From Apostichopus californicus (taxonomy: Eukaryota > Echinodermata > Holothuroidea > Aspidochirotida > Stichopodidae): a DNA stretch of 30,500 nucleotides. Of this stretch, positions 1 through 10,626 are shown piece by piece; within the stretch, counting starts at the first letter, position 1, and every line of letters begins with the position of its first letter. The notes below the pieces were generated by a model. That model saw only the letters and a list, made by a program, of their open reading frames with translations, was not told the DNA's origin and did not search any database. Location: assembly GCA_020650975.1 (NCBI GenBank), contig JAIPMN010002654.1, positions 1-30,500 on the forward strand, written 5' to 3'. The translations under genes and the position numbers were made by a program.

Positions 1-253
1 ATATTGGCTTCAGATTTGGGAATGCTATACAAATGCTTCCACACTCCAAATTATTCCTAGAATATAGCGACCTCTTAACCACTGAAAGTCAAATGTTGTA
101 CAAGTTTAAGCATGTATGAGTGACATTTTTTTTTTTAAATTTGTAGCATATTTGGGGACAATACTGATAACCTTTAACATTTTTAATATTATTTAAATCT
201 ATTATATTAAAAATATCAATTAATCTCGGTACTAATTCTCTTTAATCCCACAG
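1..253 (+). other. 3' end of an intron of the WSCD-like gene
   Basis: AT-rich sequence with no coding potential that I can see. It ends in a pyrimidine-rich stretch and TCCCACAG, a good 3' splice site directly before the sulfotransferase exon. The upstream exons lie outside the window. Confidence 0.6.
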
Positions 254-615
254 ATTGGACTCGATTCGGTAAATCAGCCTCTAGTCGGTGGTACGGTACT
301 ATTGAGACAGTCCTGACAAGCTATAACGCCTCTGATATATTACTTATATACTATGAAACATTGCAAAAAGATGTTACACAATCTTTAAGACAAATTGTCA
401 GATTTGTAAACTTTCCAGTAGATAATGCAAGAATTGAATGCACTAAGCGAAATTCTGGTAAGTCTAATTTTCATCGGCCACACAAATCACTAGGCTTTGA
501 TCCTTTCCACGAGGAATTGACGGAGATAATCAATCGCAATATTGGAAAAGCTGAGGAGGTAATAACCAAGTTAAGGTTAACACCACTACCAACATATACA
601 AAGGAATTTATTTGA
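254..615 (+). CDS. Terminal exon of a WSCD-like sulfotransferase (partial)
   Basis: The exon starts after the acceptor TCCCACAG, enters in phase 1, reads 119 complete codons and ends at TGA 613-615. It encodes the C-terminal part of a Golgi-type carbohydrate sulfotransferase of the WSCD1/WSCD2 (WSC-domain, sialate O-sulfotransferase) family. The evidence is the order of motifs: SRWYGTIETVLTSYN, then a hydrophobic strand ending in IYYETLQKD (family pattern: YEDL, then K/RD), LRQIVRFVNFPVDNARIEC, a basic NFHRPHK (family: G-N-F-K/H-R) and LGFDPFHEELTEIINRNI near the end. These are the order and spacing of the end of the family's PAPS-dependent sulfotransferase domain. The 5'-phosphosulfate loop and any WSC domain or membrane anchor would be in upstream exons. 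The family is clear; the exact paralogue and substrate are not. No tidy AATAAA follows closely. Confidence 0.8.
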
Positions 616-1247
616 CCGGGATAGCTACACTGTATGTGGGATTCAGAAATGGTTAATGTTATACTTGGATCAAGCACGAAAAATACGGTTGGCGAGCTGG
701 TTATGATGATATAAATTCCAAACGTCCAGACGTGGCGATAAAGTGGCTTCCATGTGGACTTCAGTTCAGACGGGTTTCCATGGCGATCACTGCGGATTTA
801 TTTCGATATCAAACAGACAAGACTTTTGCCAAAACTCGGTGACTTGAAGAAATGCAGCGAGGAAGACGGGAAGGGTAGATGAAAAGGGGAGGGAGGGGGG
901 GGGGTTAGGGGTGTATCTAACCAAAACATCATCAACATTTAATCCGGAACGCATTTGTGACACATTTTTTGTACTTTTAATTGCCAAGTCAGTTCAAGCT
1001 GCAGTTGTGACAAAAAGGTAAGCACAAACTACGTAGTCGCCGATCAGTGGTGTTAGACTGAAATGTAAATTTCCCGCTGTAATGACAATCGCTTCGTTTA
1101 ATATATGATGCGGCATGCTCGAAAATCGTGAAAAAAAGAGTAAAAACTAGACTTCTATGCGGTGGTATTAAGCTCAAATCAATATTGTAACGTCGTAGTG
1201 TAACTCATATTGTAGTGCAACTCTTCGTAATGTAACTCATATATGAA
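616..1247 (+). other. Downstream flank of the sulfotransferase exon
   Basis: No gene seen. The first part is presumably 3'UTR. A G-rich tract lies at about 878-906 and includes an uninterrupted run of more than ten G. Short ORFs here have no coding character. Confidence 0.4.
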
Positions 1248-1490
1248 GGAGTGTTAGCTCAGTGGTTAACGCCAGTGCCTTTCAAACATAAGGTCCCGAG
1301 TTCGAGTCACTCCAATATTAATGTATATGTCGTCCAGTTACAGAGTTTTTGACAATTGACAATTCATTATCATGGACGTTAAATTTGAATTTAAGAGACT
1401 GAAATCGGTCAGCGTGTGACTTTCATAAGCCAATGATGGCTTCTTCGCGAGTTCCTGCTTGCAGGAGGATCTACAATACATACATATTAC
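1248..1490 (+). mobile_element. tRNA-headed SINE-like element
   Basis: The head at 1248-1313 has a polymerase III A box (TTAGCTCAGTGG, 1254-1265), a B box (GAGTTCGAGTC, 1298-1308) and complementary ends GGAGTG/CACTCC. It is only 66 nt long and the T-arm and anticodon stem pair badly, so it is tRNA-derived rather than a working tRNA. A body at about 1371-1475, containing the palindromic TCCTGCTTGCAGGA, follows and ends in an ATAC-type tail (ACAATACATACATATTAC). The body recurs at 2469-2590 without the head. Assigning head and body to one element is an inference from adjacency and the A-rich tail. Confidence 0.45.
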
Positions 1491-2468
1491 AAGGGTAACT
1501 ATACAGCGCAATGTAACACTGTATGGGTGGTCACAAGAACAATATTGGACACCTGGTTCACATAGCGTGAAAAGTTCCAATGAGATGTTAAAGTCAGCGT
1601 TGTCATATAGTTAAAGACGAAAACAGGTGTTTATTAGTAACATGGTAATACATGTTAAACCAAACATCGTCAACTACAGCTATCAGTATGTTATGGGGAA
1701 TACCTGCATGAACATACATCATACAGAACTGGCAGGTCAACTGTGACAGTGGTATGCGCAAGGCGGGGTGGGGAGGGGGAGGCGTGGCCTTCAACCCCAC
1801 CATCTGTCTGAGGTAAAAGATGCAGTCGAGACAGAAATGTTTCAGAGAAAGTCTTCGGAAATGAAGATATTCATGCCCCTGCCTAAATCAGTCGCAAGGA
1901 ATTTTAAATTACATGTTGAACATTATATGACCGTTTTGGAGAAGCGGGGAGGTGTTGCGGGTATTCTGATAACCTATTAGCTTATAAAGTATCATTAACA
2001 TACATTCGAAAGTGGCGCACGGTTTTTGTTGAGAGCATTTTCATGTAATTAATTTTTTATATGGTTTTATATTATTTGCTTTTATATAAGTTTTTTTCGG
2101 TTTTCTTTAAATTTTACTATTATGGCGCAAATAATTTGTTTGTATAAATATTCAGAAAGAATGGGTTTTCGTTGAAACAGGTGGACAGGAGGGGGAGGGT
2201 GTTTTTGTATATGTAGGGGACGTGGTCACGTGGGGGGCTATAACAGCGTGGCGTGAGGTTGGATGTCAGTTAAGTTTAAGTATTGTTTTACTTTTTGCGT
2301 CTTTCAACATAAGTTGATACCATTTCTTTCCAAACAAGATGTTCGTATTTATTGCAAGGAAACGTTTTAATATCAGTGCTTAAAACTTGTTTTGATATAA
2401 GTCTATATATAAGTTTTTATAAATTTTAATTTGTCTTTATTGTCTTTTGAATTGCAAGTTGGCATTGC
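1491..2468. other. Intergenic, no gene seen
   Basis: AT-rich, with G-rich tracts at about 1764-1790 and 2187-2240. A 70-codon ORF at 1768-1980 begins inside one G-rich tract and shows no recognisable protein. Confidence 0.4.
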
Positions 2469-2590
2469 CATGGACGTTAAAATATGAATCTAAGAGACTG
2501 ACTTCAGCTTGCGGCTTTGATAAGCCAGTGATGGCTTCTTCGCGAGTTCCTGCTTGCAGGAGGATCTAACATACATATAAATACATACAT
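2469..2590 (+). repeat. Second, 5'-truncated copy of the SINE-like body
   Basis: It aligns with 1371-1490 in the same orientation: CATGGACGTTAAA, AAGAGACTGA, TAAGCCARTGATGGCTTC, TTCGCGAGTTCCTGCTTGC and AGGAGGATCTA are shared, followed by an ATACAT tail. The tRNA-like head is absent, as expected for 5' truncation of a reverse-transcribed element. Confidence 0.65.
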
Positions 2591-4904
2591 AGTATATGCA
2601 TTGTTAGTTATTGTTATGGTATGTATGGTTATATAGTGATACCTGTATGTAATGGCGCTCTAACGTCAAATGTTTCTAGCCTACACGTTGCGCACGACCT
2701 GCCAAACCTTCAGTCTAAAAGCTGCACCTGCACCGGAAGTAGTTGGAAGATACGCAGGTCTGGCTTCCGTTAAATTGAGCAGTGATACACTGAATGGTTT
2801 GCACGTTAAGGAGACACAAGTTACATACGTTTGAATTTACCACAATTTATAGGGTATTATTAGTCGGAAATTTTGTGTGAATAATCCTATGAAGTAGCCG
2901 ATATTGGAACCAACAAAGTTCAACATTTAAAAAGGTTTAAGGCAACATAAATTAACTGGTCTCAATGCACACTCACGAAGTAAATTTGTGCCACGAAGAC
3001 TTAATGGACTTTACAATGCCATAATATTATTTATAAAAAGTGTGTATAGGAACCTGAAATCTATTCCCAAATTCCTTGAGTGTGAAGAGGTCACCGTTAT
3101 GAGACATGAGGCTAGATTGTACCCTGCTCGTGCAGGGGATGCCGTCCTGTGGGAGGGGTCTAAATAGTAATTTGGGGGATGTGGCACGGCAGCTCCCTGA
3201 ATGGTACCCATGGCGGACCTCCCCTCCCCCCCCCCCCCCACCGACCAGCCAGGTACGTACAAGACCACCCTCTTTATTATCTGATTACGACATACACTGA
3301 TCAGGTTGATGGCGCCAAACAAATCTAAAAAGAAGGAATTAACCTTTGTCATATAGTCGTCACCCGTAAATGTGACTTAACTTAAATATAGTATATCTTA
3401 CGTTTACAGTCGCCAATGTAGCGACCTTGAAGGAAACCACTCTGATTTTCTGAAATAAAAGAAGGAAGAACAGTTCTTATGCGATTTGCGATACGCGAAG
3501 AAGCTATGTTGTAGGTTACATTAAGAAGAGAAATTGGTCTCTAATCGTTTAAGGTAATCCTATAGCTTTATCTCCTTTCGCAATGAGAGTGATCACAAGA
3601 AACCTCTGGGTAATTGACAATGGAAAAGAGTTATCATTACCATAATTTAAGGAACTCACCAGAAACTGACCTATGTCTTTCAACAACAAAATGTTATAAA
3701 CTCTACCGTGAACCAATCAGATCCAGGAAATATATTATTTTTCATTTCTTTAAACACTCATATACTTCACTTTAACCCATAGGAACTTCTAATGCTGTGG
3801 AGCCACTTATATATAACTCTGGCACATTATGAGAGAACTTCCTAGACAAGCCTTCATCTTGGAACTTACTAAAGCTGTACAATCCTCGATAAATCTCGTA
3901 CACTTCTTACTGGATTTTTTTTCCATCCCAAACATCTTCATTCATATCATTGATTAAATAACAAATAACCTCACTAGCTTGGTTTTGATTTTCGAGGGGC
4001 AAAAAAATCATCCTCTTCTACCCTCTGCAAATGAGACCTTATCATGGTGCCCTGGAGTCTCAGATTCTCCCGAATTGTCTCTCTAGTTCACTTTGAAAAT
4101 CATCAATAAACCTTCTATATTCGAAGCTTTCATTTATCTTTCTTTCTAAACGCTGCAATTCACTTAAGAGAGAGAATTCTTTTCGTTTTTCTGCTTTCTT
4201 TTTATAGGATGCATCCGAAATAGTTTTACCCTGAATATATTCATAAGCGAAGTCTCGAAAAAGAGTTGATCATCACTATAACAAATTGAATTTCGTGTCT
4301 TGGAAAAGTTAATACAGTATCGGGACTATGCATTGGGGGTTGGGGAGGGGGTGTAAATAGATAACCAGCAATTGTCTCAGCAATGAGATCCTTAAAAAAA
4401 ATCCGAATATTGCATCATCCTTCAAAAGTGAATTATTTAACTTCCACAGTCCCCTGCCGATAATAATATATGTTGCCTTACCTGCTATTGGCCAGTCCAA
4501 GATATTTCCGGAAATTGAGCTTATTTCAATATCTTTAACAGTTAAAATTTGTCGAATCATTATTGCTTGATCATATTGATTAAAATTGTTTCAATTTTAA
4601 GTTCCACTTTAAGAAAGAAACGTTTGTGTCCGATCCGTCTTTTTTCTTATTTATTGCTATATTTCAACTCGCTTTCGTCGCTACCTTTTTTCTCTATATG
4701 TAGGGGGGCTGGGGGCATAATTTGTACTGTTCTTTCATAATGTTGCAACTTTCGTTAGGTTTTCTTTCTAATACATTAACTTTCATGTATGTTTTATATA
4801 TATTAAAATTTGGAAAATAAAATCATTAAATTATTTGTATGCCTATATCTGTTTATTTCTTGTCAAGTCTTCCTTTGACTTCTATACATTCACTTCACAC
4901 TTCA
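2591..4904. other. Intergenic, no gene seen
   Basis: No ORF with recognisable content. It holds a C-rich tract at about 3219-3241 and a G-rich tract at about 4327-4352. A perfect ETS-type motif ACCGGAAGT at 2732-2740 sits in a locally CpG-richer stretch, but nothing ties it to a gene. Confidence 0.35.
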
Positions 4905-5190
4905 AGCTCATCCTATTCCAGCGAAGCACATCCTAGCCAATACCAGCCCATCCTAGTCAATACCAGCCTATCCAAGCCAATCCTAGCCTAACCCATCCCG
5001 TCCAAGCACATCCCATCTGATCCAAGCCTATCCTCTCCTGGCCCATCCCATATATCACAGCCTATCATATCCCGTCCAAGCCCATCCCATCCCAGCACAT
5101 CCCGTACAAGCCCATCCTATCTGATCCAAGTCCGACCCAGCCCATGCCACTGTATTCCATCACATTGTATCGCATCCCATCCCATGAAAT
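4905..5190. repeat. Degenerate CCCATCC/CCAAGCC short tandem repeat
   Basis: About 285 bp built from irregular variants of CCCATCCYA, CCAAGCC and CCTATC, roughly 10-bp quasi-units with many substitutions. Both edges fade into unique sequence. It has no coding frame and looks like an old, diverged minisatellite. Confidence 0.75.
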
Positions 5191-6382
5191 ACCAAATCAA
5201 AAATCCCTACCTAATCGGTAACAATTATTATTTTTGGCTATTGCCACCACACATTGCTTCACCATCTGTGTTCATGTACGAATGAATATTGAATCGAAAA
5301 GATTTTGAAAGGAAACTGCTCACTTCACACAAGGAAACACTTGATTGCAAGGTAACATCAAATGTATATTACCCCCCCCCCCTCCCACCCTCCCCCAACC
5401 CATTAATAAGAAAATAAGTTCATGGCATATATGACTAATTCCAATATGGCAAGTTTAATTCAGTTTGTAGTTTCTTTGCACTCTATAGAGCTGAAGTCAG
5501 ATGAACTCTTGATGCATCTTCCTGCAACTCATTGGGCTTTTAATTATCTGAGATTTGGCAATTCCCACGAGGACATAGACTACACGTACATTTGAAATAT
5601 TATGATCAGCCTAGTCTTCTCTGCGAAATCCCTCCCTTTCAATCGCCTTGCCCAGAGACCCTTCCACTTTTGCTCCCTCGGTATTTAAATGGCCGCTAGA
5701 CAGGCAACGGCTAAAAAGGAGGGGGTGGGGGGGGGGGTTGCCACAAGAAACTAGCGTTTGGTTTTGTCGCGTGCTTAAAGAGGACCGTCATCAAAACCAT
5801 CTAGATGGGCTCCCAAAGCCCTTACAGCCCTTACAAACGTCAGTGTTGTCGACACACTTCATGAAATAGATGGCGCTAAAATATTCAAAACAATGGTAAT
5901 ATACTGTTAAACCTATTAACAAAATGTAGAAATCATGGTGATTCGGAATATTCTCGCTAATCACAACATTAAGTGCAGTTTTCTTTCAACAAACGTTATC
6001 GAATGATCTTAATTATTACACATTGGTAGGTCTTTCGAATTATTTATATTTGACTCTATCAGTTTTGTAATATGCTGAATACAGATGATACCATTAACAT
6101 GATAGGTATTAGGAAATCATGTAAAATTTCAAGATTTACATTACATTTGACCTATCACTTGAAGTCGTACAGAATATTGTAATGTATTGTAAGCCGTATG
6201 ACAAACTTGACTGCAGGGGGCCCGATTTTCTGTGAAACAGTCAAACGCAAATATAACGCAGAATAATCGACAGAACTTCTGGTTGGATACGACTGCAAGT
6301 GAAAAATCCACCTAAAAACCGTATGGCTATGAAGATTTTCTCCACCAACTGTCCTTCACTCCCTGTTTGACGTTTACTAATG
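5191..6382. other. Intergenic, no gene seen
   Basis: It contains C-rich (about 5371-5399) and G-rich (about 5718-5739) tracts. A 73-codon ORF at 5648-5869 is translated through the G tract and is not credible as a gene. Confidence 0.35.
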
Positions 6383-6536
6383 GGTCTTACGAAGGCTAGG
6401 CTAGGCTATTCACCGTTCATAGACATAGGCCTACAAACCTAGGCTAGGCATAGCCCTAAGATTACACAATGTAATTAGTAGCTAGTGCATAGGCCTAAGT
6501 AGACCTAGGCTATGCCTGCAATTGTCAAATTTGTGT
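6383..6536. repeat. TAGGCCTA / AGGCTAGGCTA rich patch
   Basis: Repeated near-palindromic words: GGCTAGGCTAGGCTA, CATAGGCCTA, CCTAGGCTAGGCATAG, CATAGGCCTAAG and GACCTAGGCTATG. They are irregularly spaced, so this is a word-enriched low-complexity patch rather than a clean tandem array. I associate such patches with marine invertebrate and fish genomes from general experience. Confidence 0.6.
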
Positions 6537-8162
6537 TACTTAAAGGAGACTGCAATTTATGTAAAATTAATGTGATGTTGTCTACATAACAAGTAGCAAG
6601 GAAGGATGAATTGAGGCACACTAAACAATGTTTAACTGGCAATCTAGTTACTGCTTACCACACCAAACCTTTGCACTGTGTTAGCTAAATTCAGTTTTGA
6701 CAAAGGCCTATGACTATGTTGTTGAAAAATGGATGAAACTTGGCAGTTCCTGCAGAAGCGCCGTCATATATAGCGGTGCCATTCAGGGTCTCCAATTTCT
6801 ATTCATAATTAGTATTTTTTCATCAAGTAGAAGTATGTAGGCTAGCCAACTATTTCCTATTTTTTTTGCTACGTTGAGTTTGCTATTTGAAGCATGCAAT
6901 TTCGAATGCAGTGACTAGCTTTGAAAGTGCATATTGCCTTTGTGATTATGAAAATCAAAAGTTATAAACAATGTGCCTATGTGGCATCTGTACCAATTGA
7001 GATTGCCAAAATTAATTATACTATCAGTTTTTGGCTTCCTGTGCAGTGAGAAATATATACTTCTACCGAAAGAAAGCAATGGACAATGTAAAACATGATG
7101 CACAATCACTATATGCACCTATTTTATTTCAACCAATTTCCAAAGAACATCAGTAAGAATGCCACTGCCCGGCTACATATGTGTGTTCATTGTAAGCAGA
7201 CTACTAGGGCCACTAGTACTATACTCTACTGAAGTTATGGGGGATTGTCTGAACATACAGTACCGTGTGGAAGTAACCTTACTTTACAGCTGCATGGAAT
7301 GCAATAATCGCAGTTATCATGCTCATTTCATTTTGTCTATGATTGCAATAATCGTGATCATCCCTAAATGCGATCGTTTAGAATCCCCTGCACTTTAATT
7401 GGTTAAGTACGTTGATCGAGTTCCACGCAGTAAGGTAACTTCCATACCGCTCTGTAAACTAGCCATCATGGTATATCAGTGATGTTCAACTTATTTTAAA
7501 TGGCCTAGAAATTAATAGATTAACACCACATGTTTATGAATACTTTTATTCTTCGTAAGCTCAATCCATTCCTGGTTTGAAATTGCAACATTAGATTTTA
7601 AGTAGTATTGTTTTCCTCGCAGGTTTTCAAAATGCTCTGGGATGTTTGTTTACAACCTCCACACAAGAAAAATTCCTGTATAATATTGCACTTATTAATA
7701 GCGAACCACTTTAAAAAGTTAATTCCTGTTGAGATTTTTTGTTGGAAAAGTCAGTTTAAACTTGCTTAAACTTAAACTTGCTTCAAGTTCACCAAGGTGC
7801 TGCTTTTATCATACTGCAAAATGTTTTCAGTGGTAATCTTGGTATTATTAGGGTTTCACTCGCCCATGAGTCACTCGCCAACATGTCGAGCCAAGTGCAT
7901 TTTCTGTTCACCAAAGCCAAACTTCAACTCGCCAATTGCGAGTTGGCAACCGTACAGTATTTGTCGAGGCCTGCTGTCAAACAAATTTTATAGAGTTTCA
8001 GAATCCCAACCAAATTTATAGTTCAATAATCAATAACTTTTGCTGAATTTTTAGAAAATGTACTAAACTTGTAATCCCTAGTGTACAGTAATTATTATTT
8101 TGTGGTATTGAGTATGTAATGGCACTGAAGTACTTTGTTACTTCCAAGAGTCCTCTCATTTA
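6537..8162. other. Intergenic, no gene seen
   Basis: AT-rich with no convincing exon. At 7925-7945 a perfect 8-bp inverted repeat (CAACTCGC, 5-nt loop, GCGAGTTG) lies among several copies of ACTCGCCA (about 7858-7935). Two overlapping short ORFs at 7778-8021 read through this repeat in different frames, so neither is supported. Confidence 0.35.
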
Positions 8163-8300
8163 CTTTACTCTCTGGCTTTGACTCAAGCCCTCGCCTTGAC
8201 TGGAGTCAAGTGATCATACAGTTGGATCTAAGTCAATTTGAGTGGCCCGACTTGAGCCAAGTCAGGACATTTTCAGTGTTGACTTGAGTCCATTCAAGTA
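8163..8300. repeat. Degenerate GACTTGAGTC repeat patch
   Basis: Half a dozen variants of GACTTGAGTC/GACTCAAG on both strands within about 140 bp, e.g. GACTCAAGCC, GACTGGAGTCAAG, CGACTTGAGCCAAGTC and TTGACTTGAGTCC. It looks like a decayed short repeat. Nothing coding. Confidence 0.55.
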
Positions 8301-8883
8301 ATTTTTGTCTTATTCATGACTCAAAGTCCAGGTCATGAGAAGAAGATGACAAATGAAAATAATTGTTCTGAATAAGTCTATATCAAGAACATTGTGGAAG
8401 GAGTTACAACAAGTACAAACTTCTCTTTCTATATTTTGTTTCTGCAAAAGTGTTCTTTTTCTTTTGCCAGATGTGGCTTGTGTGAAGTATTGATGTACAC
8501 GAACATGAAACATTGTCAAAAGTAATTAATTGGTTACCTCCAGGGATTAAATCCGGTACCAAACGCAAAATGATGAAATTGCTAAACAAGTCCAAATATG
8601 TATATATTTTTAATGTGTAACACAGGAACATTGGTATTTTTATAAGGGAACAAATTCAAAGCCTTCAGAAGTACTACACAAAATTTGAACACTCAATTAA
8701 AAGCGAAGATAAGAAAAGAAGAAGAAAGATCACTGATTAATGTTACTTAAGAAGTTACCAATCTCGCCGGTCAACTTTCATGTTGGAGAATGGAAGTTGT
8801 CAGATTGCAATACTCACTGCAAAGTGTCGTGTTTCTTTTTTTTGATATTTTTTTTACTATTTTGCGTTCTTTTTCTTTTACAG
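8301..8883 (+). other. Intron 3' end before the 560-residue gene
   Basis: No coding exon is supported. The last 70 bases are strongly T-rich and end in TTCTTTTACAG (AG at 8882-8883), an excellent 3' splice site. The matching first exon and promoter are not identifiable upstream. Confidence 0.5.
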
Positions 8884-8896
8884 ATTATCATTTGAC

Positions 8897-8923
8897 ATGT
8901 ACGAACTTACCTACATGGAGTAA
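8897..8923 (+). CDS. Upstream ORF in the leader of the 560-residue gene
   Basis: Eight codons (MYELTYME) plus TAA, wholly inside the predicted spliced 5'UTR and ending 20 nt before the main ATG. Its first ATG context is GACATGT (G at -3). A second in-frame ATG is at 8915. It could dampen translation of the main ORF; this is inferred from position only. Confidence 0.35.
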   Translation: MYELTYME

Positions 8924-8943
8924 GGCTGTGCAGTTTCTCTATC

Positions 8944-10626
8944 ATGGAGTTTCCATCCAACCATCCAGCACTTGTACCTCACAGCAGTTTTCATCAAATT
9001 GAGCATGCTACTGCTATTCCTTCGTTAGATTACAGAAACAATCATCTCACATTTGCTCAAGAGAAACATTTCCCAACACCAGATCCTCCTTATGGCCTAT
9101 ATTACACTCCGAGTTTTCCCAGAGAAGTCACCGAAAACTTTCAACAATTCTTGCCAGCCTTAACTAGTAGCCATAGTAACGAGCAGGAAGTCAGAAAGTG
9201 TCTGGGATGTGTGAATCATGATGAGTGTGATATGTTTAAACCCATGCCCCTGCGGCTCCCTCTTGACAGGGAACCTGGAGACAACCAGAGACCCTTGAAA
9301 AAGATCAGGCTGGATAACCTTGAGAGCAAAACCGAGCAGCCATTTCATTCAGGGAAATCTTGTAATGATTCGAGGAAGCCTGCCAGTGCGGAGGCTCCCA
9401 AAAGGGAGAGTTTAAATCAAACAGGCCAAGACGTGAGGTCCTCTCCAGGTCACATTGACTTTACCAAAAGTTTACAAAGTTCTAACAATAGCCAGAGTAC
9501 ACCAGAGTACACCGTCAAGCAAGAGGTCTCTACGGAGGAGACTAAGGACAATAGAGACGTCGAACGTGAAAAGAGCACCGCCGGTATAGACAAGAAATTA
9601 GGACGTAGTCATAACCCTAGCTTGAACCTATCTCCTAACTGTGGCCTGTTTCTTCATAAAAGTTCGACGAGTGCGGTCAAAGACGAAGCATCGCACCTCG
9701 CGAGGAACGACGAAATGACGATAGAGGACTTCGTTCACAAGTGTCCCACCAGCAAGCGGCACGAGTTCAACAATGCCGTAGCCACCGAGCTGTTTCCCTT
9801 GAAGCAATTCTTGTTTCCATCAAAGCGGGCGTTTCTGAGTTACTTAACGGAGCAGCAGAAGTGGCGGTGGGACTTCTACCAGGCCTACGTAGACGTCGCC
9901 ACACGTGTCAATAACACCCTGTACAAGCCAAGCAGTGGCTTTGCACAGAATTGCACTCGCTTCTCCAAGATGCCCGATCACCCGAGAGGCGAAGACGTTC
10001 GGAGGTGCGAGGCAACGTCAAAGGTGTTGGAAGACATCGCTTCCAGGATAGCCGATTTCAGGATTGAGGTTTTAAGACGTAAGGGCGCAGCAATCTACAC
10101 CGAGGCCGGAGAGGCTAGGCTGCAGCCCTGTGTCAGCGAGTTGAAGTTCTTGGAACAGATCTTTGAGGAAACCAATAAGCTCTACGATGGCGTGATCACG
10201 ATGATGACAAACGTAAACACCACGTGGGAAAAGCTGCAGAGGCTTTTCAGCGAGGAGCAGGTCGAAAGAGCGGAGAGACAGAGGGTGCTGCGAAGACAGA
10301 GAGAGAACATGAGGAAGAAGAAGAAGAGGGCTCTGGTAAGCTTTGAGAAAGCGGCGGTAAAACTGTTGTACAAGATAGCGCCGTTGTTGGCCGGCCAGGC
10401 CGAGCACTCAAGAACTGTGGATGAATTGAACATAATGGAACTCAACATGCTGAACACCCAGAGAGATGGAGAAATGTTACAGTTTCTTTTAGATAAGCAG
10501 TATTTCAGTGGCCAAGCGATCCAAGTGATCTTAGGCAAGATAAGAATGCTAGAGGCCATCTGCGGACTAGACAATCTTCGCCCGGCAGTTCCAACCTCCT
10601 CGGCGTCACAGAGTTCGAATCGTTAA
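8944..10626 (+). CDS. Unrecognised 560-residue, probably nuclear protein
   Basis: Complete single-exon coding region. The ATG at 8944 has a good context (ATCATGG, A at -3, G at +4), and an in-frame TGA lies between the splice acceptor (8883) and this ATG, so the start is well fixed. I do not recognise the family. The N-terminal half (1-250) is polar and probably disordered, with a Cys cluster CLGCVNHDEC (86-95), a basic PLKKIRLDN (117-125) and SUMO-type motifs VKQE (191-194) and VKDE (245-248). From about 255 it becomes compact and helical, with the conserved-looking stretch FLSYLTEQQKWRWDFYQAY (297-315). Charged helices around 395-460 lead into RRQRENMRKKKKR (450-462), a likely nuclear localisation signal. 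Residues 465-545 are Leu-rich helix. No catalytic motif is seen. GC content rises clearly from about 9640 to 10440. Nuclear or chromatin-related function is an inference only. Confidence 0.85.
   Translation: MEFPSNHPALVPHSSFHQIEHATAIPSLDYRNNHLTFAQEKHFPTPDPPYGLYYTPSFPREVTENFQQFLPALTSSHSNEQEVRKCLGCVNHDECDMFKPMPLRLPLDREPGDNQRPLKKIRLDNLESKTEQPFHSGKSCNDSRKPASAEAPKRESLNQTGQDVRSSPGHIDFTKSLQSSNNSQSTPEYTVKQEVSTEETKDNRDVEREKSTAGIDKKLGRSHNPSLNLSPNCGLFLHKSSTSAVKDEASHLARNDEMTIEDFVHKCPTSKRHEFNNAVATELFPLKQFLFPSKRAFLSYLTEQQKWRWDFYQAYVDVATRVNNTLYKPSSGFAQNCTRFSKMPDHPRGEDVRRCEATSKVLEDIASRIADFRIEVLRRKGAAIYTEAGEARLQPCVSELKFLEQIFEETNKLYDGVITMMTNVNTTWEKLQRLFSEEQVERAERQRVLRRQRENMRKKKKRALVSFEKAAVKLLYKIAPLLAGQAEHSRTVDELNIMELNMLNTQRDGEMLQFLLDKQYFSGQAIQVILGKIRMLEAICGLDNLRPAVPTSSASQSSNR

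Noticed and set aside
1248..1313. Functional tRNA gene
   Set aside because: A and B boxes are good, but the length is 66 nt, the T stem has mismatches and the anticodon stem does not pair properly; a retroposon head explains it better.
2732..2740. ETS-type promoter motif ACCGGAAGT
   Set aside because: The motif is perfect and in a slightly CpG-richer patch, but no first exon or transcript start can be tied to it.
10072..10574. Minus-strand ORFs of 111 and 130 codons
   Set aside because: They lie antisense inside the well-supported 560-residue coding region and lack any recognisable content; shadows of it.
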